A stretch of 9,207 nt of DNA from CAMEON01 sp045643785. GTDB lineage: Bacteria; Bacillota; Clostridia; Oscillospirales; CAG-272. The number at the start of each line of letters is the position of its first letter. Position 1 is the stretch's first letter. This document shows, in pieces, positions 1 to 6,822 of this stretch. The stretch covers positions 1 to 9,207 of the forward strand of contig JAZRFR010000070.1 of the NCBI GenBank assembly GCA_045643785.1. Direction: 5' to 3'. A program made the translations under genes and the position numbers. The notes under the pieces were generated by a model. The model was given only the letters and a program-made list of their open reading frames with translations, made no database searches and was not told the DNA's origin.

Positions 1-1206
1 GAGGAAGAATTCTGTACCGCGCCTGAGGCCTGCGGCGGATGTGTGTACCGCCACCTCAAGTATGAGGACGAGCTAATCTCCAAGCACAGTCGCGTGGAGA
101 AGGCGTTCCGTCAGGCAGGGCTGTCCGACGTGGTCATTCGCCCCGTTCTGACCGTAAAGCGGAACGGCAAACATGTAACGAAGGGCTACCGCAACAAGGG
201 GATGTACCCCGTGAGACAGGGAAAGAACGGGATGGAGGCGGGTTTTTACGCCGCCAAGACCCACAAGGTCATTCCCTGCTTTGACTGCGCCCTTCAGCCC
301 GATGCCTTCGGTGAGCTGGTACGCGCCGTGTGCAAGCTCTGCGACAAGTACCGCGTGACGGCTTATGACGAGCCACCCAACGGAGTTGGGTGCGGAAAAG
401 GCACCCTCCGCCACATATACCTCCGTTCTGCCGCCGACGGGACGACTTTGCTGACGCTGGTCATCAACGACACTCGCCTGCACCAGAAGGCCGCCGAGGG
501 GCTGGTACATGAGTTGGTGGGTCGGTTCCCAACCCTGTGCGGGATTCTTTTGAATATCAACCGCGAGAACACCAACGTGGTGCTGGGGGACAAGTTCGTG
601 ACCCTGTGGGGCAAGGACTATCTGGAGGATATCCTCTGCGGCAAGAAGCTCCGCCTGTCTGCGGGGTCTTTCTATCAGGTCAATCACGACGCCGCCGAGC
701 TACTCTACAACACCGCCGCCGACATGGCGGGGCTGACGGGAACCGAGCATCTCCTCGACCTCTACTGCGGCGCGGGGAGCATCGGACTGTCCATGGCCGA
801 CCGCGTGGCCGACGTGACGGGTATCGAGATTATCCCCGAGGCGGTGGAGTGCGCCAAGGTCAACGCCGCTCTCAACGGGCTGGGTGCCGACCGCGCGCGA
901 TTCTTCTGTGGAGATGCGTCGGACGCGCATAAATTCCTGTCCGCCGCCGAGGCAGGCGGTGCGCCCGCCCCCGATCTGGCGATCATCGACCCTCCCCGCA
1001 AGGGTACGACCCGCGAGTTGATCGAGGAAATCGCCGCGCGGGACATCAAGCGGGTGGTGTACATCTCCTGCGAGCCCGAGACTCTGGGACGGGATTGTGC
1101 CGTGTTCCGGGAGTTTGGGTATAGCATTGGAGAGGTGAAGCCGGTGGATCTGTTCCCGAGGACGGGGCATGTGGAAAATGTCGTTTGTCTGACGAGAAAA
1201 TCTTAA
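1..1206 (+). CDS. rlmD: 23S rRNA (uracil-5-)-methyltransferase, RlmD/RumA family (5' end cut by window)
   Basis: The frame is open from base 1, so the true start and the usual N-terminal TRAM domain lie off the left edge; the GTG at 43 is an internal Val codon. Visible residues 5, 11 and 14 form the Cys-x5-Cys-Gly-Gly-Cys part of a [4Fe-4S] site, and the fourth Cys is probably in CALQP near residue 96. The C-terminal half is a Rossmann methyltransferase: FYQVNHDAAELLY (about 224-236), the SAM loop DLYCGAGSIGL (253-263), IDPPRKG (329-335) and the nucleophile motif YISCEPETLGRD (354-365), whose Cys attacks uracil C6. It ends with the family-typical FPRTGHVENV. The enzyme transfers methyl from SAM to C5 of a 23S rRNA uridine. 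Clostridial members may modify one site (as E. coli RlmD) or two (as B. subtilis RlmCD); the sequence does not decide. Visible length is 401 residues. Confidence 0.93.
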   Translation, partial: EEEFCTAPEACGGCVYRHLKYEDELISKHSRVEKAFRQAGLSDVVIRPVLTVKRNGKHVTKGYRNKGMYPVRQGKNGMEAGFYAAKTHKVIPCFDCALQPDAFGELVRAVCKLCDKYRVTAYDEPPNGVGCGKGTLRHIYLRSAADGTTLLTLVINDTRLHQKAAEGLVHELVGRFPTLCGILLNINRENTNVVLGDKFVTLWGKDYLEDILCGKKLRLSAGSFYQVNHDAAELLYNTAADMAGLTGTEHLLDLYCGAGSIGLSMADRVADVTGIEIIPEAVECAKVNAALNGLGADRARFFCGDASDAHKFLSAAEAGGAPAPDLAIIDPPRKGTTRELIEEIAARDIKRVVYISCEPETLGRDCAVFREFGYSIGEVKPVDLFPRTGHVENVVCLTRKS

Positions 1207-1211
1207 TCGTT

Positions 1212-1308
1212 TGTAGGGACCGGCCTCCCGGACGGTCCGCATATATCATAAACCCGACAACGAACTTTGACGGGTTGATCTCAGACCGTCGGGACACCGA
1301 CCCCTACA
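1212..1308. repeat. Interrupted palindromic intergenic element (MITE-like)
   Basis: The ends mirror each other: TGTAGGG at 1212-1218 against CCCTACA at 1302-1308, and the arms stay complementary with a few mismatches for about 25 bases each (1212-1237 and 1284-1308, including GACGGTC against GACCGTC). A second nested stem lies inside, AACCCG (1251-1256) with CGGGTT (1271-1276), extended by three more pairs around a one-base mismatch. It begins six bases after the rlmD stop. From memory, elements beginning TGTAGGG and rich in CCGG are scattered between genes in Oscillospirales genomes; that is recall, not a search. RNA from either strand would fold into a long hairpin, so it may also help end rlmD transcription, though no T-run follows it. 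I see no transposase. Confidence 0.6.
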
Positions 1309-1362
1309 GAATCATATTCAAATTCGCGAAAAAAACAAAGACTGTTATGAAATTCATTCTAT

Positions 1363-1368
1363 AAGGAG
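1363..1368 (+). promoter_or_regulatory. Ribosome binding site for the ATG at 1375
   Basis: AAGGAG lies six bases before the ATG at 1375, normal spacing for this window. No comparable site precedes the next in-frame start, the GTG at 1498. This site therefore marks 1375 as the original start of the AT-rich gene, upstream of the in-frame TAG. Confidence 0.7.
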
Positions 1369-1374
1369 TTTGTT

Positions 1375-2340
1375 ATGAACGAGAAAGAAAGCAAAGAGGT
1401 GTAGGTAGCATCCGAACCCGAAAAGAAATCCACCACCGTAGCAGTAAACGATTTTTTCAAAAAAGCCGCCGTCGTAGGCAAAAAAGTTGCTGTAAATGTG
1501 CAGGAAGCCGCCATCGTTACTTCTGAAAAAATCAAAGAAGATAACAAAAATCGAAGATTAAAAAAGTATCATCCCGTTACACTCAAAGAATACAAGAGCA
1601 AAAAATTTAACCTTCCCAATGTCATAAAAATCGTCGATGATGCGGAAACAAAACACATCGATGTGTGCGAGGATGCCATTGGACGGCTTGTAAACGAAAA
1701 AAATGTCGAAATCTTCTACATAAACGACGAATTTGTTTCTGCATGCGGTTTGCATTTCGTGCCCGCACCTGTCTGTGATGGTATCTATCATGTAGACAAT
1801 TTTGACCGTTCACGCTTCATTCGCACGGATGAAATTTTCAGCAAAGCATTGGAAGAAAAGCTCGCTGAGTTAGAGCATATCGCATTCTGTTTGGGGGCAC
1901 GGTGTTGTTCTATTGAAATTGTAGAGGATAATCGTGAGAGCAACGAGAAAAAAACGAAAAGCGAAACTTCTATGTATGATAGTGAAAAAGAAAATACGGC
2001 ATCCGTTGAAAGCAAGAACACCGCCAAGAGAAACAACCGAGGTAAAATTAATACGACCTTTTCCCAAAACACCATTCCCCAACATCCCCGCCTGAAATGG
2101 TTTGCACATAACGACAACATTCGCAATCTGATTGAAATGAGATTATCGGCAAGCGGCTCGGTGCGCTCCAAAACTTTAGAACTGAGCGGCACCAGTTCTG
2201 CATCTATGACGCAAAAAGCCGCTATTGCCATTGACCACGAAATTGCAAAAATGGGTATTAAATCAAAAAACAATATAGAGAAACAAGCCCAAATCGAAAA
2301 GAACAGTAAACTGATTTTTGAGGTAATATTCGAAGAATAA
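1375..2340 (+). CDS. Uncharacterised AT-rich gene, interrupted by an in-frame TAG at codon 10
   Basis: I do not recognise this family. With an AAGGAG site six bases upstream, ATG 1375 is the best start, but codon 10 (1402-1404) is TAG; translation in the same frame then runs unbroken to TAA at 2340. The codons just after the TAG still look coding (VAVNDFFKKAAVVGKKVAV), so a GTG start at 1498, giving 280 residues, would truncate it. Residues counted from GTG 1498: a basic N-terminus; a mixed alpha/beta region (about 30-145) with FYINDEFVSACGLHFVP and the Cys-bearing stretch HIAFCLGARCCSIEI (127-141); a charged low-complexity linker (about 146-185); and a C-terminal region with LKWFAHNDNIRNLIEMR (199-215) and RSKTLELSG (223-231), ending KLIFEVIFEE. 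There is no signal peptide or membrane segment. Base composition is about 40% GC by eye, rich in AAA and GAA codons, unlike its GC-rich neighbours, which suggests horizontal origin. The transporter starts 20 bases downstream. It is a pseudogene, a readthrough case or a sequencing error. Confidence 0.6.
1402..1404 (+). other. In-frame amber (TAG) codon in the AT-rich gene
   Basis: From ATG 1375 the frame reads nine sense codons (MNEKESKEV), then TAG, then continues open for over 300 codons. A single C-to-T change of a CAG codon would produce it. None of the seven visible gene ends uses TAG, which fits rare TAG usage but is too small a sample to imply recoding. Confidence 0.7.
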
Positions 2341-2360
2341 AAAAGAAAGGATCCCCCACC

Positions 2361-3686
2361 ATGTCCCCCCTCATAATCGCCATCATTCTCTTTGCCGTCA
2401 CCTACGTGTTCCTGTTCGCCCTGCCGAAATTCCGCTCTTACATAGCTCTGGGCTCGGCCGTGGTCTTCTCGGTGTGGCTGACCTTCTTCTGCGCCGATAT
2501 TGAGTTCGGTCTCGGTACCATCGTCGGTGCCATAGATTTCAACATCCTCATGATGATATCGGGAACCATGGGTATCGTGACCCTATTCATTGAATCCAAA
2601 ATGCCCATGCGCATCGCCGACGTGATGCTGTCCAAATTCAAGAACGTCAAGATGGCCATCGTGGCTATGGCGGTGCTTGCGGGCGTGGTGTCGGCCTTCG
2701 TGGACAACGTGGCCACCGTGCTTATGATCGCACCCATCGCTTTGGCGGTATGCAAGAAGCAGAACATGTCCCCCGTGCCGGCCATCATCTCCATCGCCGT
2801 CTCCTCCAATCTCCAGGGCGCGGCGACTCTGGTGGGCGACACTACTTCCATCCTGCTGGGCGGCTACGCCGATATGACCTTCTTTGATTTCTTCGTTTTC
2901 AAGGGTCGTCCCGGTATCTTCTGGGCGGTGGAGCTGGGCGCGGCGCTGACCGTTCTCATTCTGCTCTTCCTCTTCCGCAAGGAGACCAATCCTCTGACGC
3001 TGACCGACCGCACCGAGGTCAAGGATTACGTTCCCTCCTTCCTGATGGGCGGCGTGGTGGTTGCCCTGATCATGGCTTCTTTCATTCCCGAGCCCGCAGA
3101 AGGCGCGCTTCTGACCCTGTACAACCTTCGCAACGGTATCATCTGCATCACGCTTCTGGCGGTGGGCATCATCATCAACCTCTGCCGCACCAAGAGCTTT
3201 GCCTCCACCAAGGGCGTGTTCAAGGAGATGGACTACCAGACCCTGCTCCTTCTGGCTTCCCTGTTCGTGGTCATTCAGGGCATCACCTCCGCCGGCGTTA
3301 TTGACAAGCTTGCCGAGCTGCTGGTCACTCTGGGCGGCGGCAACCTGTTCCTCATGTACACCGTCATCGTCTTTGCCTCGGTGCTGATCTCGGCTGTGGT
3401 GGACAACATTCCCTACGTGCTGACCATGCTCCCCGTGGTGACGGGCGTAGCGACGGCCATGGGCGTGGAGCCCTACGTTCTGTACTTCGGTCTCTTGGTG
3501 GGCGCGACTCTGGGCGGCAACATTACCCCCATCGGCGCCAGCGCCAACATCACGGGCATCGGTATCCTCCGCAAGGAGGGGTACGAGGTCAAGGCCGGGG
3601 ACTTCATGAAGATCAGCGTGCCCTTTACCCTCACGGCGGTTCTGTCAGGTTACCTGTTTATTTGGGTGTTCTGGGGACTGCTGTAA
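2361..3686 (+). CDS. SLC13/ArsB/NhaD-type ion transporter permease
   Basis: A 441-residue polytopic inner-membrane protein of the ion transporter superfamily, with roughly 11-12 hydrophobic segments. The two halves carry matching motifs, the hallmark of this inverted-repeat fold: SAFVDNVATVLMIAP (111-125) and SAVVDNIPYVLTMLP (344-358), each followed by a Gly/Asn/Thr-rich re-entrant loop, SSNLQGAATLVGDTTSILLG (148-167) and GATLGGNITPIGASANI (381-397). FKEMDYQTLLLLASLFVV (287-304) matches the segment opening the second half in ArsB-like proteins. Family members move arsenite, Na+/H+, dicarboxylates or sulfate. Nothing here fixes the substrate, and no arsR, arsA or arsC is nearby. The ATG at 2361 is chosen because GAAAGGA lies eight bases upstream. 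It starts 20 bases after the AT-rich gene, so the two could share a transcript, yet its GC-rich codon use matches the rest of the window. The strong terminator at 3704 closes the unit. Confidence 0.88.
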   Translation: MSPLIIAIILFAVTYVFLFALPKFRSYIALGSAVVFSVWLTFFCADIEFGLGTIVGAIDFNILMMISGTMGIVTLFIESKMPMRIADVMLSKFKNVKMAIVAMAVLAGVVSAFVDNVATVLMIAPIALAVCKKQNMSPVPAIISIAVSSNLQGAATLVGDTTSILLGGYADMTFFDFFVFKGRPGIFWAVELGAALTVLILLFLFRKETNPLTLTDRTEVKDYVPSFLMGGVVVALIMASFIPEPAEGALLTLYNLRNGIICITLLAVGIIINLCRTKSFASTKGVFKEMDYQTLLLLASLFVVIQGITSAGVIDKLAELLVTLGGGNLFLMYTVIVFASVLISAVVDNIPYVLTMLPVVTGVATAMGVEPYVLYFGLLVGATLGGNITPIGASANITGIGILRKEGYEVKAGDFMKISVPFTLTAVLSGYLFIWVFWGLL

Positions 3687-3703
3687 TCGAAACTCCATAT
3701 AAG

Positions 3704-3749
3704 AAGGAAGTCCCTCATGCGTTTTCTGCATGAGGGACTTCCTTTTTTT
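3704..3749 (+). terminator. Rho-independent terminator of the transporter gene
   Basis: A perfect 17-bp stem, 3704-3720 (AAGGAAGTCCCTCATGC) with 3728-3744, closes a 7-base loop and runs into seven Ts at 3743-3749. It begins 17 bases after the transporter stop. On the minus strand the stem is followed only by a broken T-run, so it acts mainly on plus-strand transcripts. Confidence 0.93.
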
Positions 3750-3789
3750 AAGGCCTTGGGGACTTTTGGTGGATAAAATATCATTTGAA

Positions 3790-3974
3790 TTGGGGTTTGC
3801 AGGGGCTTTGCACCTGCCCCCAACAATCCCCTTTTGGAAAAGGGGATTGACCCCTAAAACCTTCAAAAAGGCATATGTAACAATTTGTTTTGGATGTTTC
3901 AGGAGGTCTTGGAAGCTTTTTCAAAAGAGCTCCACGTGGGGGTCGAGGGGGGAAAGCCCCCTCGATAGTCCCCC
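3790..3974. repeat. Hairpin-rich gene-free element between converging genes
   Basis: No gene is supported between 3750 and 3976. The stretch holds three hairpins. The first pairs TTGGGG plus GCAGG (3790-3795, 3799-3803) with CCTGC plus CCCCAA (3813-3823), with a 3-base bulge. The second is a perfect 11-bp stem, AATCCCCTTTT (3825-3835) with 3838-3848. The third is a perfect 9-bp stem, TCGAGGGGG (3943-3951) with 3957-3965, extended by an outer GGGGG/CCCCC pairing (3938-3942 with 3970-3974). Short open frames cross it on both strands but lack ribosome binding sites and are Pro/Gly/Lys-rich in the way repeat sequence reads. It resembles, from memory, a decayed dispersed intergenic repeat of Clostridia. 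The last hairpin lies two bases past the PHP gene stop (reading leftward) and might end the operon transcript, but no T-run follows it. Confidence 0.5.
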
Positions 3975-3976
3975 GA

Positions 3977-5332
3977 TTACAGATCAAAATATTTCTTCTG
4001 CATAGCGGGGAGCTGACCCTTCATGGCCGCCAGGACGGCGGTGGCCTGCTTATCCCCTGCAAAGTGACGGCGGAGGTAGTAGCCCTCGGCGCGGCAGATC
4101 TCGTCGTGGAGGGGGAAATAGTTTTCCATGAGGAAGCAGCCGTAGCGCACCCAGCGGAAGTCGCCCACCAGGCGGTACTCGGCGCTGATGGTGTCCACCG
4201 CCACCGAATACTTGTCCTTGATGGCGGATACCAGCCCCTCGCGGGTGTTCTCCTTGGCAAAGACGATGGTGGAGCAGATGAGGGCGTTGCGGTTATGCTC
4301 GGCGGCAGAGTTGTGGCTATCGGTGGAGCCCACTACGGGATGGTCGATGCCATGCTCCCGCATCTCGTAGTAGAGGGAGGTTTGGAAACCGTTGTGGGAG
4401 AAGTAGTTCTCACCGCCCAACACCTCGAAGGCGTCGAAGGGCTTGTTCTTGTAGATGAACTCGGTATACTCCTCGGGGAGCTGCATGAGCTGGCAGAGCC
4501 AGTAGGGGTGGGGGAAGATACCCAGACCGCCGTTTTTCTGCATATGCTCATAGATCCACTCCAGCACAGCGTAGCTCAGGCGTTCGGAACGATTCGCTAG
4601 CGGCACGTTCCCGGAGCGCTTCTCGATCATGGCGATGAACTCGTCGTGGGTCATGGGGTCGGGGGCGTTGCCGTCAAAGCTTCTCCATTCCAGGTCGTTC
4701 CCTGCGCGGACACTGTTGGGACGGCCCTCGATGAGGGCGTTGATGCTGTAGGTGCCTCCGAAGTTTACGTAGTGGACGTCGTTGAGGGGAAGGTGAACCT
4801 CCTCACCGGGAATAATGGCCACGTCACTGATGTCCCCGTAGCGGCGGATGGCCTCCAGGGAGGGATAGTAACGCTCGTGGTCGGAGATGACCATGAAATC
4901 GTAGCCGTGGCCGCGATAGTTGGCCACCACGTTCACGGGGTCGTCGTGTCCGTCGGAGTAGCAGGTGTGGAGATGCAGATCACCGCGTTGAGGGATGCGT
5001 CCTGCCATATCCTCGGCAAGACAGTAGACCGACAGAGTGGCAAAGCGGCGGTCGCCGTCCCAGAGGTTGATATAGTATTCACCCTCGCCCTCAAAGTAGG
5101 CGGTGATGCGGAGGCAACCGTCTGCATCGGGGGTCAGGGACAGAGTGGTGCGGCCGCTACGCTCGGGGTAGGTGCTGGGGTTGCCCTGATTGACCTTGAG
5201 TACCTGCACGTTGTAGGTCTTGTCGGCCTTGAACGCGGAATTGATCCCCAGAGGCTGAATCGTCACCGTAGTCTCACGGTCGCCGAGGAATACCTTGGGG
5301 AAGATATCGTAATCGTAGAATACGTGTTTCAT
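3977..5332 (-). CDS. PHP-domain metallohydrolase (CehA/McbA-like)
   Basis: A 451-residue protein with two parts. Residues 1 to about 110 look like a beta-sandwich ending in FATLSVYCL; residues about 115-360 form a PHP domain. Metal-binding motifs appear in family order: GDLHLHTCYSDG (117-128), MVISDHE (147-153), GEEVHL (176-181), FPHPYW (273-278) and GSTDSH (335-340), with a second His at 187. PHP enzymes use a two- or three-metal centre to hydrolyse phosphate esters, and some relatives act on other esters; the substrate here cannot be read from sequence. There is no signal peptide, so it should be cytoplasmic. AAGGAG lies eight bases before the ATG. It is the last gene of the xylose operon, 57 bases after xylB with no terminator between, which suggests a job in pentose or sugar-phosphate handling; that is inference only. 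The hairpins at 3790-3974 follow its stop. Confidence 0.87.
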   Translation of the reverse strand: MKHVFYDYDIFPKVFLGDRETTVTIQPLGINSAFKADKTYNVQVLKVNQGNPSTYPERSGRTTLSLTPDADGCLRITAYFEGEGEYYINLWDGDRRFATLSVYCLAEDMAGRIPQRGDLHLHTCYSDGHDDPVNVVANYRGHGYDFMVISDHERYYPSLEAIRRYGDISDVAIIPGEEVHLPLNDVHYVNFGGTYSINALIEGRPNSVRAGNDLEWRSFDGNAPDPMTHDEFIAMIEKRSGNVPLANRSERLSYAVLEWIYEHMQKNGGLGIFPHPYWLCQLMQLPEEYTEFIYKNKPFDAFEVLGGENYFSHNGFQTSLYYEMREHGIDHPVVGSTDSHNSAAEHNRNALICSTIVFAKENTREGLVSAIKDKYSVAVDTISAEYRLVGDFRWVRYGCFLMENYFPLHDEICRAEGYYLRRHFAGDKQATAVLAAMKGQLPAMQKKYFDL

Positions 5333-5389
5333 GGTGAATTCTCCTTTTTGCGATGATACTTCGGGGATGAGGTTGTCCCGTTGAACAGG

Positions 5390-6808
5390 TCAGAAGCGGA
5401 TCCCCTTCAGGGCAGGGTAAAGTCGGCGGTACACGTCGTAGCCGCGGTCGTAGACGGCTTTCAGCTCGGGATCGCACTTGACCGCCAAAGTCTTTTTGAC
5501 GGTAGCATCGGCCGCCTCGTACACACTTGCGTACTCCCCGCAAGCGGTCATGGCCAAGAGAGCTCCGCCCATGGAGGGGCCTTGCTCGGTTTCGGTGAGG
5601 TAGATGTCCGCGCCGAGGATGTTTGCGATCACGGTCTGCCAGACACGGCTGACCGCGCCGCCGCCGCAGAGAACGGCCTTATCCACGGTCACGCCGCCCG
5701 CTTCCACGCAGTCACGGAGGGCGTAGGCCACACCTTCCAGGACAGCCAGGTTCATGTCCTCACGGGTGGTGGTGGCAGACAGACCGATAAAGGCGCCTCT
5801 GGCGTTGACATCATTGTGGGGGCAACGCTCGCCCGTCAGGTAGGGCAGGAAATACACGCCGGTTTTGCCGTAGTTGGGTTCAGCGGGATCGCCGTAATTG
5901 GTGTCCAGAATATCCCGGATCCACCACTTGTTGCAGGAGGCGGCAGAAAGGATACAACCCATGAGGTGGAACTTGCCGTTAGAATGGGCGAAGTTGTGGA
6001 GAGCCGTACCGCACGCGGTGTTGAACTCGTCGCAGGGCAGGAAGATGGTGCCGCTGGTACCCAGGGAGATGCTGCAATCCCCATCGCGCAGGGTGTTGGT
6101 ACCCACGGCCGCGCCTGCATTGTCGCCAGCTCCCGCGCAAAGGATGGCATTCGGGAGGCCGAATTCTGCCTTGAGCTTCCCTGTCGCCTCGTAGCTCTCA
6201 AAGAGGGTGGGGAGCATATCCATCGTGATGCCGCAGAGGTCGCACATCTCGGGAGACCAGCATTTGTTCTGCACGTCCAGAAGGAGCATACCCGCCGCGT
6301 CGGAGTACTCGGAGGAGAATACGCCCGTCAGCTTGTACGCGAGGTAGTCCTTAGGCAGGCAGATCTTCTTGGCTCGTTCGAAGTTCTCGGGCTCGTTCTC
6401 CTTGACCCAAAGGATTTTGGGGGCGGTGAAACCGGGGAAAGCGATGTTGCCCGTCAGAGCGGGGAGAGTGCCGAGGCTGTTGAGATAAGCCGTTTCTTCG
6501 GCGCTCCGTCCGTCGTTCCAGAGGATAGCGGGGCGGATGACCTCGTCCTGCTCGTCCAGCATGACCAGACCGTGCATCTGTCCAGCGATGCCGATGCCCT
6601 TGATTTCATCTTCCCTGCCCTTGGACAGAACCGACAGAATTTCAACGGCGGCCTTGTACCAGTCGGTGGGATCCTGCTCGCTCCAGTTGGTGTGAGGGGT
6701 AGAGACGGGGTAGCTGACGCTATGCTCCGCCAGAACGGCACCCTCACGGTTTGTGAGGATGCCCTTGCAGGCGGAGGTGCCCAAATCAATACCAATATAG
6801 TAGTTCAT
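5390..6808 (-). CDS. xylB: Xylulokinase
   Basis: A 472-residue FGGY-family sugar kinase that phosphorylates D-xylulose with ATP to D-xylulose-5-phosphate in the cytoplasm. The N-terminal ATPase-fold motif IGIDLGTSACKG spans 5-16. GIAGQMHGLVMLD (73-85) contains the Met-His-Gly typical of xylulokinases, followed by ILWNDGRS (95-102). AGAGDNAGAAVG (225-236) carries the likely catalytic base Asp229. The second ATP domain shows SLGTSGTIF (248-256), YLTGERCPHND (323-333) and LCGGGAVSRVWQ (380-391), with GPSMGGALLAM (410-420) near the end. Length is close to the usual 480-500. The ATG at 6808 has AAGGAG eight bases upstream. It sits directly after the GH43 gene with a 12-base gap and downstream of xylA, so neighbours and motifs agree on xylulose as substrate. 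Confidence 0.95.
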   Translation of the reverse strand: MNYYIGIDLGTSACKGILTNREGAVLAEHSVSYPVSTPHTNWSEQDPTDWYKAAVEILSVLSKGREDEIKGIGIAGQMHGLVMLDEQDEVIRPAILWNDGRSAEETAYLNSLGTLPALTGNIAFPGFTAPKILWVKENEPENFERAKKICLPKDYLAYKLTGVFSSEYSDAAGMLLLDVQNKCWSPEMCDLCGITMDMLPTLFESYEATGKLKAEFGLPNAILCAGAGDNAGAAVGTNTLRDGDCSISLGTSGTIFLPCDEFNTACGTALHNFAHSNGKFHLMGCILSAASCNKWWIRDILDTNYGDPAEPNYGKTGVYFLPYLTGERCPHNDVNARGAFIGLSATTTREDMNLAVLEGVAYALRDCVEAGGVTVDKAVLCGGGAVSRVWQTVIANILGADIYLTETEQGPSMGGALLAMTACGEYASVYEAADATVKKTLAVKCDPELKAVYDRGYDVYRRLYPALKGIRF

Positions 6809-6816
6809 AGGTTGAT

Positions 6817-6822
6817 CTCCTT
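6817..6822 (-). promoter_or_regulatory. xylB ribosome binding site overlapping the GH43 stop codon
   Basis: On the minus strand the GH43 gene ends in TAA (6823-6821), and its last two bases are also the first two of AAGGAG for xylB, eight bases before the xylB ATG. Ribosomes ending GH43 translation uncover and sit on this site, so the two genes are probably translationally coupled. Confidence 0.75.

Noticed and set aside
1343..1351. TGTTATGAA as an extended -10 promoter for the AT-rich gene
   Set aside because: Only four of six -10 bases match, there is no -35 at proper spacing, and the start of transcription would fall almost on the ribosome binding site.
1402..1404. TAG as a pyrrolysine codon
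   Set aside because: Pyrrolysine is known in methylamine methyltransferases of a few lineages. This protein is unrelated, and no pyl gene or tRNA is visible.
2361..3686. Naming the transporter arsB or nhaD
   Set aside because: Family motifs are clear, but these subgroups share them and no arsenic or sodium-related gene is nearby, so a specific substrate would be a guess.
3890..5356. Two plus-strand frames (3890-4600 and 4646-5356) opposite the PHP gene
   Set aside because: Both are antisense to a gene with a full set of PHP metal motifs, and neither shows a domain of its own.
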